Source of the DNA: Streptomyces populi
GTDB lineage: Bacteria; Actinomycetota; Actinomycetes; Streptomycetales; Streptomycetaceae
Assembly (NCBI RefSeq): GCF_002911015.1
Contig: NZ_KZ626892.1
Coordinates: forward strand, 1-56,964
Direction of reading: 5' to 3'
DNA: 56,964 nucleotides
Shown here one piece after another: positions 1 to 8,136 of this stretch (its first letter is position 1; each line of letters begins with the position of its first letter). The translations under genes and the position numbers were made by a program. Below the pieces are notes generated by a model. That model had not been told where the DNA came from and made no database searches. It saw nothing but the letters and a program-made list of their open reading frames with translations.

Positions 1-51
1 CGGAGTCGTTGCGCGGTGAGCGGACGGGAAGTACGGCAAGGGAGGCAAGGC

Positions 52-462
52 ATGACCACCGTCGAACCGCCCCGCGCGTTCGGCCCCGGTCTCGGTGTGA
101 GGCTGGAGCGGGATTCGCAGGCCGCCGCGCACGCCCGGCGGATGGTCCGCACGTTCCTCGGCGGCCTGCCGCGCGCCGTGCCGCGGGAGACCGCCGAGGC
201 GGTCATGCTCGTGGTCTCGGAGCTCGTGACGAACGTGGTGCGCCACGCGCGCGGCCGGCTGTGCAGCCTGGACCTGGAGGACATGGGCCACGGGGTGGGC
301 ATATCGGTCTCCGACGACGACCCCGATCCGCCGCGTCCCAGGCACCTCGACCTGACCGGCCGGGGCGGCTTCGGCTGGCCGCTGGTGCGCCGGCTGTCCT
401 CCGAGCTGACCGTGCTGTCCCGTCCCGACGGCAAGACGGTCCACGCGGTCGTGAGCTTCTGA
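52..462 (+). CDS. RsbW-like ATP-binding anti-sigma kinase
   Basis: A 136-residue HATPase_c_2 protein of the RsbW/SpoIIAB type. Such proteins bind a sigma factor or phosphorylate a STAS antagonist. The N-box SELVTNVVRHARG (about residues 58-70), a short Asp-rich G1 region (SVSDDDP) and a C-terminal GRGGFGWPLVRRL glycine motif are visible. ATG 52 is preferred over the in-frame GTG at 16 because GGGAGGCAAGG lies just before it. It converges on the PP2C gene at 522-1709, 59 bp away. The partner sigma factor cannot be deduced; regulation of a non-sigma target is equally possible. Confidence 0.85.
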   Translation: MTTVEPPRAFGPGLGVRLERDSQAAAHARRMVRTFLGGLPRAVPRETAEAVMLVVSELVTNVVRHARGRLCSLDLEDMGHGVGISVSDDDPDPPRPRHLDLTGRGGFGWPLVRRLSSELTVLSRPDGKTVHAVVSF

Positions 463-521
463 CGGGTGCCGCTCCCGACGGAGCCCCGCGGGCGGGCGGC
501 CGCCCACCCCGGGGCATCGGG

Positions 522-1709
522 TCACCGGGCCGTCCGGTCCCTGGTGTCCGCCGGGCCGTGCCAGTCGAGACACACCACGAGGGCGTCGTCCTTCGGCCCG
601 GTCCCGCCCCGGTGGCCGGTCAGCTCCCTCAGCACGGCGCGGGGCACCTCCGACGCGGGCAGCAGCCGGGTGGAGCCGATCGCCCTGGCCAGGGCCTTCT
701 CCCCGTAGCTCTCCCCGCCCGGCCCGGCGACGGCGTGGACACCGTCGCTCACGAAGAGGAACCGGTCGCCGGGTTCCGCCCGGAACTCCTGCACGAAGTA
801 GTCGGTCTCCTCGAACATGCCGAGGGGCAACTGGGCCTCGAAGCCGACGTGCTCGACGGTCCGGCCGCGCAGCCGCAGCATCTGGGGTGATCCCGCGTCG
901 ATCACACGCATCCGGCCGGTGGACAGCTCGAGGTCGAGCATGAGCACGGACAGATGGCACTCACCGCGGTACTGGGCGTAGACCGCCTGGTCGGCGAGGG
1001 CCGCCTGGTCCTGGAGGGGGATGCCGGCCCGGCGCGCGTTGCGCAGGGCGTTGACGCCGAGATTGGTCAGCAGCGACGCCTCGATGCCCTCGCCCATCCC
1101 GTTCGTGACGTAGAGGGACAGCCGGTCGGCGTCGGCCGACCAGTCGAAGTTGTCGCCGAAGATCGCGTAGGCGGGTTCCAGCTGGGCGCCGAGCTCGTAC
1201 TCGGGCCGGGAACAGGAGCGGCCGGGCAGCAGCTGCCACTGCATCTCCGCGGCCAGCGTCAGCCGGTCCTTGCGGCGCGCCCGGAGGTACAGGTCGGTGT
1301 CGCGTTCGGCCACGAGCACCTCGTGGCCGAGGATCTCCGCGATGTCGGCGAGCTCGGCGAGCGTCTTCGCCTCACGGGCCGCGGGGGGCAGGACGACGGA
1401 CAGGACGCCGAGCCGGTCACCGCGCACCGTCACCGGGAAGTGCGCTCGTACGCCCTCGCCGCCGCGCTCCTCGACGAAGGGTTCCTGGGACCCGAAGGCC
1501 CGGCCCTCGGGACTGGTGTGCACCGGAACGGGTTCCAGGGTGTGCGGGAGCACCGAGACGGGCTGCAGCACGGTGAGCCCGTAGTCGGCCATGAGGAGTT
1601 CGACGGAAAGGGCCGCGTAGCGGTCGCACAGCACGTCACGGACCGCGTCCAGCAGCTGGTGGGGCGCCGCGGTGCGCAAGGCGCGCTCCGCGGCCACGAA
1701 TCTGTTCAC
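522..1709 (-). CDS. SpoIIE/PP2C-family protein with degenerate metal site
   Basis: A 395-residue RsbU/SpoIIE-type protein. The N-terminal ~150 residues form a GAF-like sensory region and the rest a PP2C domain. The first metal motif survives as FGDNFDW and the C-terminal DGV and KDDA motifs are present. The usual GDVxGHG motif reads TNGMGEG, so the metal-binding Asp is Asn. I recall this TNGMGEG variant as common in streptomycetes, so it is probably a subfamily rather than a mutation. It may have weak or no phosphatase activity. The start is GTG with a poor ribosome-binding site. The gene is divergent from the MarR gene at 1956. Confidence 0.8.
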   Translation of the reverse strand: MNRFVAAERALRTAAPHQLLDAVRDVLCDRYAALSVELLMADYGLTVLQPVSVLPHTLEPVPVHTSPEGRAFGSQEPFVEERGGEGVRAHFPVTVRGDRLGVLSVVLPPAAREAKTLAELADIAEILGHEVLVAERDTDLYLRARRKDRLTLAAEMQWQLLPGRSCSRPEYELGAQLEPAYAIFGDNFDWSADADRLSLYVTNGMGEGIEASLLTNLGVNALRNARRAGIPLQDQAALADQAVYAQYRGECHLSVLMLDLELSTGRMRVIDAGSPQMLRLRGRTVEHVGFEAQLPLGMFEETDYFVQEFRAEPGDRFLFVSDGVHAVAGPGGESYGEKALARAIGSTRLLPASEVPRAVLRELTGHRGGTGPKDDALVVCLDWHGPADTRDRTAR

Positions 1710-1740
1710 GATGTCGGGCAGGCCAATCTTCTATGGGGTC

Positions 1741-1821
1741 GATGGATTTGATGGATTTGATGGATTCGATGGGTCCGGGAGTTCGACGGGTTCGATGAAT
1801 TCGACGGGTTCGGGGAGTACG
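1741..1821. repeat. 9-bp tandem repeat array between divergent genes
   Basis: About nine units of a degenerate 9-mer. The first three are GATGGATTT, GATGGATTT and GATGGATTC; later units drift to ACGGGTTCG and ATGAATTCG. The array lies between the divergent PP2C gene (GTG at 1709) and MarR gene (1956), where both promoters must lie. Confidence 0.85.
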
Positions 1822-1864
1822 GCACGCGGTCCGCGCTCCGTGCTCCGCGCCACGGGGAGGACGG

Positions 1865-1880
1865 CACTCGCACGCGAGTG
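1865..1880. promoter_or_regulatory. 16-bp dyad, possible MarR operator
   Basis: CACTCGC-AC-GCGAGTG is a perfect inverted repeat with 7-bp arms, 75 bp upstream of the likely MarR start at 1956. Its position suits an autoregulatory operator, but the function is inferred only from location and symmetry. Confidence 0.45.
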
Positions 1881-1955
1881 GGGCTATCTACCATTTTGTT
1901 CATTTCGTCGTGGCGACGGGCTGACAGTGCCCGCGAAGGCTGCGAGAGTTGGACG

Positions 1956-2432
1956 GTGACTTCCTCCGGCCCGCGTCCGCACCGCAGTGAGGTGGCTCGC
2001 GTGACCGCCGAGGCGGCCGAGCTGCTGGAGATCCTCTGGGGCCGCGCCCCGACGGCTCCGGTCTCCGCCTCCCAGCTGCGGGTGCTGTTCATCCTGGAAC
2101 ACGACGAGGGCATCAACCTGAGGACCCTGGCCGACGCGCTCGGCTCCACACCTCCCTCGACCAGCAGGCTCTGTGACCGGCTACAGGCCGTGGGATTCGT
2201 CGAACGGGCGCCGGGCGTCACCAGCCGCCGGGAGCTGCGGCTGTTCCTGAGCCCCCAGGGCCGGACCTTCCTCACGGAACTGCGCTCACGGCGCGAGCAC
2301 GCCGTGGAGACGGTCCTCGCCCGGATGCCGGCCGCCGGGCGGGCGGCACTCGTGGAGGGGCTCGACGCCTTCTGCGCGGCAGCGGCGGCTCAGCTCCACG
2401 AGGGCGGCGCGACGGGTGTCCGTTCGGCCTGA
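1956..2432 (+). CDS. MarR-family transcriptional regulator
   Basis: A 158-residue winged-helix MarR protein. The DNA-binding region runs through SASQLRVLFIL, LRTLADALGSTPPSTSRL (recognition helix) and the wing SRRELRLFLSPQGR. I chose GTG 1956 because the longer frame from 1878 adds 26 residues with no resemblance to the family, although the site before 1956 is weak. It converges on the STAS gene at 2499. The ligand is unknown. A 16-bp dyad and a 9-bp repeat array lie upstream. Confidence 0.82.
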   Translation: MTSSGPRPHRSEVARVTAEAAELLEILWGRAPTAPVSASQLRVLFILEHDEGINLRTLADALGSTPPSTSRLCDRLQAVGFVERAPGVTSRRELRLFLSPQGRTFLTELRSRREHAVETVLARMPAAGRAALVEGLDAFCAAAAAQLHEGGATGVRSA

Positions 2433-2498
2433 ACGGCGCGTCCGCCCGGACCGGCCCTTTCCCCGGTGAGTGCCGGACCGTCCGGACCGGTCCCTTCC

Positions 2499-2876
2499 CT
2501 AGTGCCGGGCCGTCCCTTCGCCTATGCGGACCAGCGCGGCGTCGACATCGCCCACCGAGGCGATGGCGAGACTGACGCCCGTGAGGTCCAGGACGCGCTG
2601 GACGGCCGGCGCCGGGGACACGAGGCACACGCCGCCTCCCGCGCGGCCGGCGGTGTCATGGGCCTTGAGCAGGGCGTTGATGCCGGAGGAGTCCATGAAG
2701 GGGACCGCGGACAGGTCGAGCAGCAGGTGCCGCCGGCCGCCGCGTACCTGGTCGGCCAGTCGGTCGTGCAGCTCGGGGGCTGTCTCGACGTCCAGTTCCC
2801 CGGCGACGGTGACCAGGGCGATGCCCTCGCCGTACAAGGTCGCGTCGATGGACACAGGAGCCTGTTCGGCCGGCAC
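2499..2876 (-). CDS. STAS-domain anti-anti-sigma factor
   Basis: A 125-residue RsbV/SpoIIAA-like protein. The phosphorylation loop VPFMDSSGINALLKA carries the Ser after Asp that anti-sigma kinases phosphorylate. GELDVETAPELHDRL and GVCLVSPAPAVQRVLDLTG are typical STAS segments. GTG 2876 is chosen because GGAGG stands 5 nt upstream; a TTG start at 2888 would bury that site inside the gene. The unphosphorylated form should release a sigma factor from its anti-sigma partner. Which of the nearby kinases (52-462, 43323, 51294) it pairs with is unknown. Confidence 0.88.
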   Translation of the reverse strand: MPAEQAPVSIDATLYGEGIALVTVAGELDVETAPELHDRLADQVRGGRRHLLLDLSAVPFMDSSGINALLKAHDTAGRAGGGVCLVSPAPAVQRVLDLTGVSLAIASVGDVDAALVRIGEGTARH

Positions 2877-3135
2877 GGTTACCTCCAAGTTGGAACTGAC
2901 CCGTAGGGATCCAGCCGGCGCTGGGGCACGCCGGTGAGCAGGTCAACGGTTACCCCCCCGAATCGAGGTGCACACCTTGGGTCTCGCCGCCGGTCGGGGA
3001 AGCGCCTCCCGGCCCGAGGTCCGCTCGCGCGCGACCGCCATGGCCATGCTCCCGGCCGCCGTTCCGATCGCCGTGCCCGATCGCGGCGCGTGACCTCTTC
3101 GCTCTCCCCTCCCGAATCGACCCTCCCTTTCCCGA

Positions 3136-3158
3136 ATTACCTCTGACACAGAGGTAAT
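3136..3158. promoter_or_regulatory. Perfect 23-bp dyad upstream of MarR gene (operator)
   Basis: ATTACCTCTG-ACA-CAGAGGTAAT has 10-bp arms that are exact reverse complements and ends 8 bp before ATG 3167. The right half (AGAGG) could also serve as the ribosome-binding site, so a bound regulator would block transcription and perhaps translation. This is a classic autoregulatory MarR operator layout. Confidence 0.75.
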
Positions 3159-3166
3159 GTCGAAAC

Positions 3167-3666
<500 letters not shown>

Positions 3667-3670
<4 letters not shown>

Positions 3671-4687
3671 CGCGGCACAGGAGCGGACGGCCGGAACCCG
3701 CCCGGCCGGGGAACCCGGCACCCGAACGGGCGGAGGCTGTCCGGGACGGCGACCCCGCGGAGACCGCCCGGACGCCGCCCCGGGCCCACGCGGTCGGCAC
3801 GGAGGCCGCTGACGGGGGAGCCCCGGCCGCCGGAAGCGGCCACGAGGGCACCGAGGCGAACGCCCCGGACGCCGTGTCCTGCGCCGGACTCGTCCACACC
3901 TTCGGTGAGACGACCGCCGTCGACGGTCTCGACCTCGCCGTCCGTGACGGCTAGGTGTTCGGACTGCTCGGGCCCAACGGCGCCGGCAAGACGACCGCGC
4001 TCCGGTGCATCACCACGCTGCTGCCGGTCCCCCGGAAGGGTCCGTGTCTTCGGACACGACGCCGCCCGTGAACGCATGGCCGTACGACGGCTGTTGGGGT
4101 ACGTGCCGCAGCAGCTGTCCGCCGACTCCGGACTCACCGGCAGGGAGAACGTGACCCTGTTCGCCCGCGTCTTCGACGTGTCCCGGCGCGAGCGCGCGGT
4201 CCGTGTCGCCCAGGCGCTCGACGCGGTCGGCCTCACCGACGCGGCCGACCGGCTCGCCAAGACGTACTCCGGAGGCATGGTCCGCCGCCTGGAACTCGCC
4301 CAGGCGCTGGTCAGCGCACCGCGGCTGCTGATCCTGGACGAGCCGACCATCGGCCTCGACCCGATCGCCCGCACCGGCGTGTGGGAGCACATCAACGCCG
4401 TACGGGCCGCCACCGGCATGACCGTCCTCGTGACGACCCACTACATGGACGAGGCCGACCAGTACTGCGACCGGGTCGCGCTGATGCACCGCGGCCGGGT
4501 CCGCGCGCTCGGCACACCGAGGGAGCTGAGGGCAGGCCTCGGCGAGCGCCGCGGGAACACCGGCGACGGTGAACCGCCCACCCTGGAGGACGTCTTCCGT
4601 GACGTCGCCGGCAGTGGACTCGACGACCGATCAGGAGACTTCAGCGATGTCCGACGCACCCGCCGTACCGCTTCCCGGGTCGGCTGA
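3667..4687 (+). pseudogene. DrrA-like ABC transporter ATPase, broken by stop and frameshift
   Basis: The ORF starts at the ATGA overlap with the MarR gene. It has a ~75-residue non-conserved leader, then CAGLVHTFGETTAVDGLDLAV. A TAG codon at 3952-3954 sits where a Glu codon (GAG) is expected before VFGLLGPNGAGKTTAL (Walker A). A second lesion follows: an extra C in the CCCCC run at about 4029-4033 moves the rest into another frame. There Q-loop (YVPQQ), signature (YSGGMVRRLELAQAL), Walker B (RLLILDEPTIGLDP) and the H-loop (VTTHYMDEAD) are intact. Two independent lesions argue for a pseudogene over a single sequencing error. It belongs to the daunorubicin-resistance exporter family. Confidence 0.85.
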
Positions 4688-5208
4688 GAGCGTCCGCCCC
4701 GGGAGTCTCGACCTGCTCGTGGTCCCGCCGAGGGCGCGGACGGGCTGGCGCGTGCTGCCCGCCCTGTGCGCGGTCGAACTCCAGAAGCTCCGCCACGACC
4801 GCACCGAGCTGTACACCCGGGCGATCCAGCCGGCCCTCTGGCTGCTGATCTTCGGTGAGACGTTCACCCGGATCCACGCGATCCCGACCGGCCGGATCCC
4901 CTACCTCGACTATCTGGCGCCCGGCATCATCGCCCAGTCCGCCATGTTCGTCGCCATCTTCTACGGCATCATGACCATCTGGGAGCGGGACGCCGGGATC
5001 CTCGCCAAACTCCTCGTCACCCCCACGCCCCGCTCCGCCCTCATCACCGGCAAGGCGTTCGCCGCCGGGGTGAAGGCGCTGCTCCAGGCCGTGGTGGTCG
5101 TGCTCGGTTCGGCGTTCTTCTCCTGCCTGTCGATGACGATCGCGGGCATCGTGCTCACCCGGGACCGCCTGATGGGCATGGGGCAGGCCATGCGGTACCG
5201 CTTCCAAG
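4647..5208 (+). pseudogene. ABC-2 type permease, 3'-truncated
   Basis: ATG 4647 has AGGAG 10 nt upstream and overlaps the end of the ATPase frame. The N-terminal two-thirds look like a DrrB-type permease (ELQKLRHDRTELYTRAIQP, YLAPGIIAQSAMFVAIFYG, LLVTPTPRSALITGK). Homology stops after RLMGMGQA at about 5190, where GQAI(T)xPLFF is expected. From there the frame (open to 5492) runs into unrelated sequence. The break coincides with a 17-bp repeat found again at 10129, so the 3' end was probably lost when the island formed. Confidence 0.82.
5192..5208 (+). repeat. Left copy of 17-bp direct repeat bounding island
   Basis: GCGGTACCGCTTCCAAG, identical to 10129-10145 in the same orientation. Similarity extends a few bases leftwards (CAGGC-AT). 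It marks the exact point where the permease gene stops. Confidence 0.7.
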
Positions 5209-5263
5209 CAGCGGGCACGCGGCTGACCGGCGGATATGACGTGTGGCTTTATCGAGTAGTTGT

Positions 5264-5286
5264 GGGTTCTGGCACAAATCCTGGGG
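5264..5286 (+). repeat. Left terminal inverted repeat of ISL3-like element
   Basis: Begins GGGTTCTGGCACA and pairs with 7167-7189, with two mismatches over 23 bp. Confidence 0.78.
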
Positions 5287-5397
5287 CGAGTTCCCATGAG
5301 ACGGCGTACGCCCACCGCCCGACAAGAGGGGGTGACGCTCAGTCAGGTCTCTCTTTGTCTCCGCCGCGATCGGCTGTGGTCGGTGACGGTGCTGATC

Positions 5398-6011
5398 ATG
5401 CAGGCCGATGCAGCATTCTGGGACTCGCTGGTGTTCGACGGGATCGACGACGTGGATGTCGAGGCGGTGACCGTTGCCTTCTGCGCGGTTGATGTGGTGG
5501 GGAGAGGCCGCGAGACAGGGGCAGCATGTCCGGACTGCGGTGGCTTCTCGAACCGGGTCCACGACTGCTGTCAGCGCAGGTTGAAGGACCTCCCGCTCAG
5601 CGGGCAGAGTGTCGTGATCACGCTGACGGCCCGGCGTTTCATCTGCGGATCGGAGGACTGCGTGCGCCGCACGTTCGCCGAGCCGTTCGCCCAGGGATGC
5701 ACGAGCGCCACCCAGCTGCACCGCGAACTGCTCGCCGGGCACGCCCCCGTCACCTACCGGATGGTCCGCGCGCACATCGCCACTCTGCGCTCCCCACCTG
5801 GATCGACGCCGTCGACGCCGGCCAACTGCCCGGCCTCACCAGCTTCGCGCTCCACCTGCTTCGCGACCTGGATGTCGTGACGGCCGGACTCAGCCTGGAA
5901 TGGAGCTCCGGCGGCACCCAAGGAGCCGCGAACCGCATCAAGAAGATCAAGAGGCAGCTCTATGGACGAGCCGGATTCGCACTGCTCCGCAAGATGATCC
6001 TGCTCCAGTAG
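5398..6011 (+). pseudogene. ISL3-family transposase, internally deleted and frameshifted
   Basis: The N-terminal piece (ATG 5398 to about 5790) carries the zf-ISL3 zinc finger CPDCGGFSNRVHDC, RRFICGSEDCVRRTFAE and part of the following helical domain. From about 5793, in another frame, only the C-terminal end of the DDE domain remains (PTWIDAVDAGQLPGL, SSGGTQGAANRIKKIKRQLY, LLRKMILLQ), ending at TAG 6009-6011. The middle, including the first catalytic Asp residues, is missing. Full-length relatives are near 400-550 residues; roughly half is lost. Confidence 0.85.
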
Positions 6012-6085
6012 TACCTGATGCTGATCCGCAGGATTGAGATTCCGGTGGCAGAGCACGGTCGGAGGGGGAACATCCTCGCGGCGGC

Positions 6086-6116
6086 TTGACCTTACCCTCA
6101 AGGGCAAGGTTTAGCG
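6086..6116 (+). promoter_or_regulatory. MerR-type promoter with dyad in a 19-bp spacer
   Basis: TTGACC (-35, 6086-6091) is followed by a 19-bp spacer and TTAGCG (-10, 6111-6116). The spacer holds ACCTTACCCT-CA-AGGGCAAGGT (6089-6110), a 22-bp dyad with one mismatched pair. An overlong spacer with a central dyad is the hallmark of MerR-activated promoters, so the downstream MerR protein very likely acts here. Confidence 0.8.
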
Positions 6117-6134
6117 TTCTTCGAGGTGAGAGGC

Positions 6135-7091
6135 ATGCAGATCAGTGAGCTGGCCCGCCGGGCGGGTGTGACGACGAAAGCGGTTCGTTACTACGAATCG
6201 CTGGGCTTGCTCACGCCCGGGCGGCTGGCCAACGGCTACCGGGACTACAACGAGCACGACGTACGACTCACGCAGGAGATCCGGGCGCTCGGCAGTCTCG
6301 GAATCCCGGTTGAGCGCACCCGCCCGTTTCTGGAGTGCCTCACGGCCGGCCACCAGCACGCCGACGACTGCCCGGCCTCGCTGGCCGGTTACCGGGACGC
6401 GATCGACGAGCTCACTCAGCGGATCGAGGGACTCACCGCCCGCCGGGCGGTACTGGTCGCGCACCTGCAACAGGCCGCCCACCGCGGCAGCCGTCTCTCA
6501 CCGGCCGACGAAGGAGGAGACCTGATGACTGATTACACGAGCGTGCCCGCCGACCTGCCCGTCCCCGAGGACGACGGCGCGGCTACTCATCTGCTTGGCA
6601 CGAAGGTGCCGCACCTGGAACTCCAGGCCACCGGCGGCACAGCCGTCCGCCTCGACGCGCTCGGCGCGGGCCGCACGGTGATCTACGTCTACCCGCTCAC
6701 CGGACGGCCGGGCGTCGACCTGCCCGACGGCTGGGACTCGATTCCCGGGGCGCGCGGCTGCACCCCCGAGGCATGCGGCTTCCGCGATCACCACCAGGAT
6801 CTTCTCGCCGCCGGCACGGACGGCGTGTTCGGCCTCTCCAGCCAGGAGACCGACTACCAGCGTGAGGTAGTCGAGCGGCTCCACCTGCCGTTCCAGATGC
6901 TCTCGGACCCTGCACGGAACCTGGCCCAGGAACTTGATCTGCCCACGTTCGGGACAAGCGGGCTGACGCTCTACAAGCGGCTGACTCTGATCGTCCGCGA
7001 CGGCGTGATCGAGCACGTCTTCTATCCGGTCTTCCCCCCGAGCGAACACGCAGACCAGGTCCTGACGTGGCTCCGGGACAACCCCCTGTAG
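6135..7091 (+). CDS. MerR regulator fused to a PrxQ/BCP-like peroxiredoxin
   Basis: A 318-residue protein. Residues 1-120 are a MerR regulator (helix-turn-helix ISELARRAGVTTKAVRYYE, wing GYRDYNEHDVR, a helix with C68 and C79, dimerisation helix DAIDELTQRIEGL). Residues ~150-318 are an AhpC/TSA-type peroxiredoxin with GCTPEAC: C209 (peroxidatic) and C214 (resolving), spaced as in PrxQ/BCP. ATG 6135 suits the MerR start; GTG 6126 is also in frame. AGGAGG plus ATG at 6525 lies at the domain boundary, so free peroxiredoxin (188 residues) may also be made. It is cargo of the ISL3-like element and probably autoregulated from 6086-6116. A peroxide- or thiol-responsive role is inferred. Confidence 0.85.
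   Translation: MQISELARRAGVTTKAVRYYESLGLLTPGRLANGYRDYNEHDVRLTQEIRALGSLGIPVERTRPFLECLTAGHQHADDCPASLAGYRDAIDELTQRIEGLTARRAVLVAHLQQAAHRGSRLSPADEGGDLMTDYTSVPADLPVPEDDGAATHLLGTKVPHLELQATGGTAVRLDALGAGRTVIYVYPLTGRPGVDLPDGWDSIPGARGCTPEACGFRDHHQDLLAAGTDGVFGLSSQETDYQREVVERLHLPFQMLSDPARNLAQELDLPTFGTSGLTLYKRLTLIVRDGVIEHVFYPVFPPSEHADQVLTWLRDNPL
6512..6527 (+). promoter_or_regulatory. Internal ribosome-binding site and start inside the fusion gene
   Basis: AGGAGG (6512-6517), 7 nt, then ATG (6525-6527), in frame and exactly at the linker between the MerR and peroxiredoxin domains. It is the best Shine-Dalgarno sequence in the element. Either the genes were once separate and a stop was lost, or both long and short products are made. 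Confidence 0.65.
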
Positions 7092-7166
7092 AAGCCGGTG
7101 TTCAGTGGTCGGGTCGCCTGGCGGAATCTCCCCGGGTGACCCGACCACTGACGCTTTGTGACCGCT

Positions 7167-7189
7167 CCCCAAGATCTGTGCCAGAACCC
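7167..7189 (-). repeat. Right terminal inverted repeat of ISL3-like element
   Basis: Read on the minus strand it starts GGGTTCTGGCACA like the left end. It lies about 75 bp after the stop of the cargo gene. Confidence 0.78.
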
Positions 7190-7427
7190 AGTTGTGACGT
7201 CACTCGTCGACGGGCTCGGGAGGCACCTCGTTCCGCGGATGACCGGTGTTGATGAGTCCGGGAGACGCCCGTTTCCTGCCTGGGCGGCATCGAGATGCTC
7301 TTGGTGAAAGGTGCTGGTCATCCGCTTGTGGGTGATCGGTCCGAGTCGTACCCGCCGGTCATCGCCCAGTGGGTGTCTCCGAGGTGAAGCAGTGGCCGAG
7401 TTCGGGGGCGAGGCCCTGATAGTGGCG

Positions 7428-7643
7428 GAAGTTGAAGATGAGCGGGCACTCGGTGACGCGCGGGGCGCGTACCGTCTCGGACGGTACGGGTGTGAGGCCG
7501 GCGGCGGTGAACTTGTCGGGCTCGTAGCGGTAGCCGCGTACCCGCTTGGCGGCGGGCACGGGGGCTGCTCCGGTGAGCGGGGCGAGCCGCTCCACCGCGT
7601 CCCAGAGACCGGGCGACGGGAGGTTGATCACGAGCTCCGGCCG
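7428..7643 (-). pseudogene. Fragment of a flavin reductase-like protein
   Basis: About 72 codons resemble the middle of DIM6/NTAB-type flavin reductase-like proteins: RPELVINLPSPGLWDAVERL, GYRYEPDKFTAAGLTPVPS, RVTECPLIF. The flavin-binding N-terminus and the C-terminus are absent. The sequence on either side (open from 7811 to 7359) does not fit the family. It is a gene relic inside the island. Confidence 0.65.
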
Positions 7644-7791
7644 CGGCCCTTGGCGTCTTCTTGGTGTCATTGCTGCTGGGGCGGCTGGCCAGGTGAGAGC
7701 GGGGTCCCCGGGCCGGGGCCCGAAGACCCGCTCCGACAATGGACTGCGCAGGGGATGCGGGACCCGGTTTTCGAATCCGTAGGAGAAGCAC

Positions 7792-7968
7792 ATGGCTGAA
7801 CAGCCCCCCACGCGTTACTCACCCGAGGGCACCCCCTTGGGCCGCAGTGTGGACAGCATCTGGTTGAGCAACGGCTACTCCACCGAAACCCCGCGCGCCC
7901 GCGAGCTGTGGTGGCGTATCAGAGACGCGTTCCGCCGACCGGTGAAGAACAGCGAGCAGTGCCACTGA
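7792..7968 (+). CDS. Small orphan protein, 58 residues
   Basis: ATG 7792 is preceded by TAGGAGAAGCAC, a good ribosome-binding site with 6-nt spacing. The product begins MAEQPPTRYSPEG and ends VKNSEQCH, with a Trp-Trp pair, a charged helix-like segment ARELWWRIRDAFRRP and one Cys. No signal peptide or membrane segment is visible. I do not recognise the family. It overlaps only the junk end of the flavin-reductase relic on the other strand. It could be a real small gene of the island or a peptide precursor; nothing adjacent looks like a modifying enzyme. Confidence 0.5.
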   Translation: MAEQPPTRYSPEGTPLGRSVDSIWLSNGYSTETPRARELWWRIRDAFRRPVKNSEQCH

Positions 7969-8136
7969 AGCGCGCGGACCGTCAGGGCCTCTCCGCGAAA
8001 AGTCACTGTGGGTGGGCAGCGTCTAAGCTGGGACCTGCGGCCACCGCGTGATCGTTCGTCTTCACACGCCGATGATCAATGGTGGTCGCACCTGCGAGTG
8101 CCAGCGGGTTGGAAGAGACTCGCCGAAGGAGACCCG

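Larger units (their letters stand above)
5264..7189 (+). mobile_element. ISL3-like insertion element with MerR-peroxiredoxin cargo
   Basis: A 1.93-kb segment bounded by 23-bp imperfect terminal inverted repeats (21 of 23 match; outer bases GGGTTCTGGCACA at both ends). AGTTGT occurs immediately outside each end (5258-5263 and 7190-7195) and may be a target duplication, though 8 bp is usual for ISL3. Inside are an internally deleted ISL3 transposase gene and, downstream in the same direction, a MerR-peroxiredoxin gene. ISL3-family elements with passenger genes downstream of the transposase are known. The transposase is dead, so movement would need help in trans. Confidence 0.72.

Noticed and set aside
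954..1751. Long plus-strand frame opposite the SpoIIE-like gene at 522-1709
   Set aside because: Low-complexity composition and no domain; shadow of the minus-strand gene.
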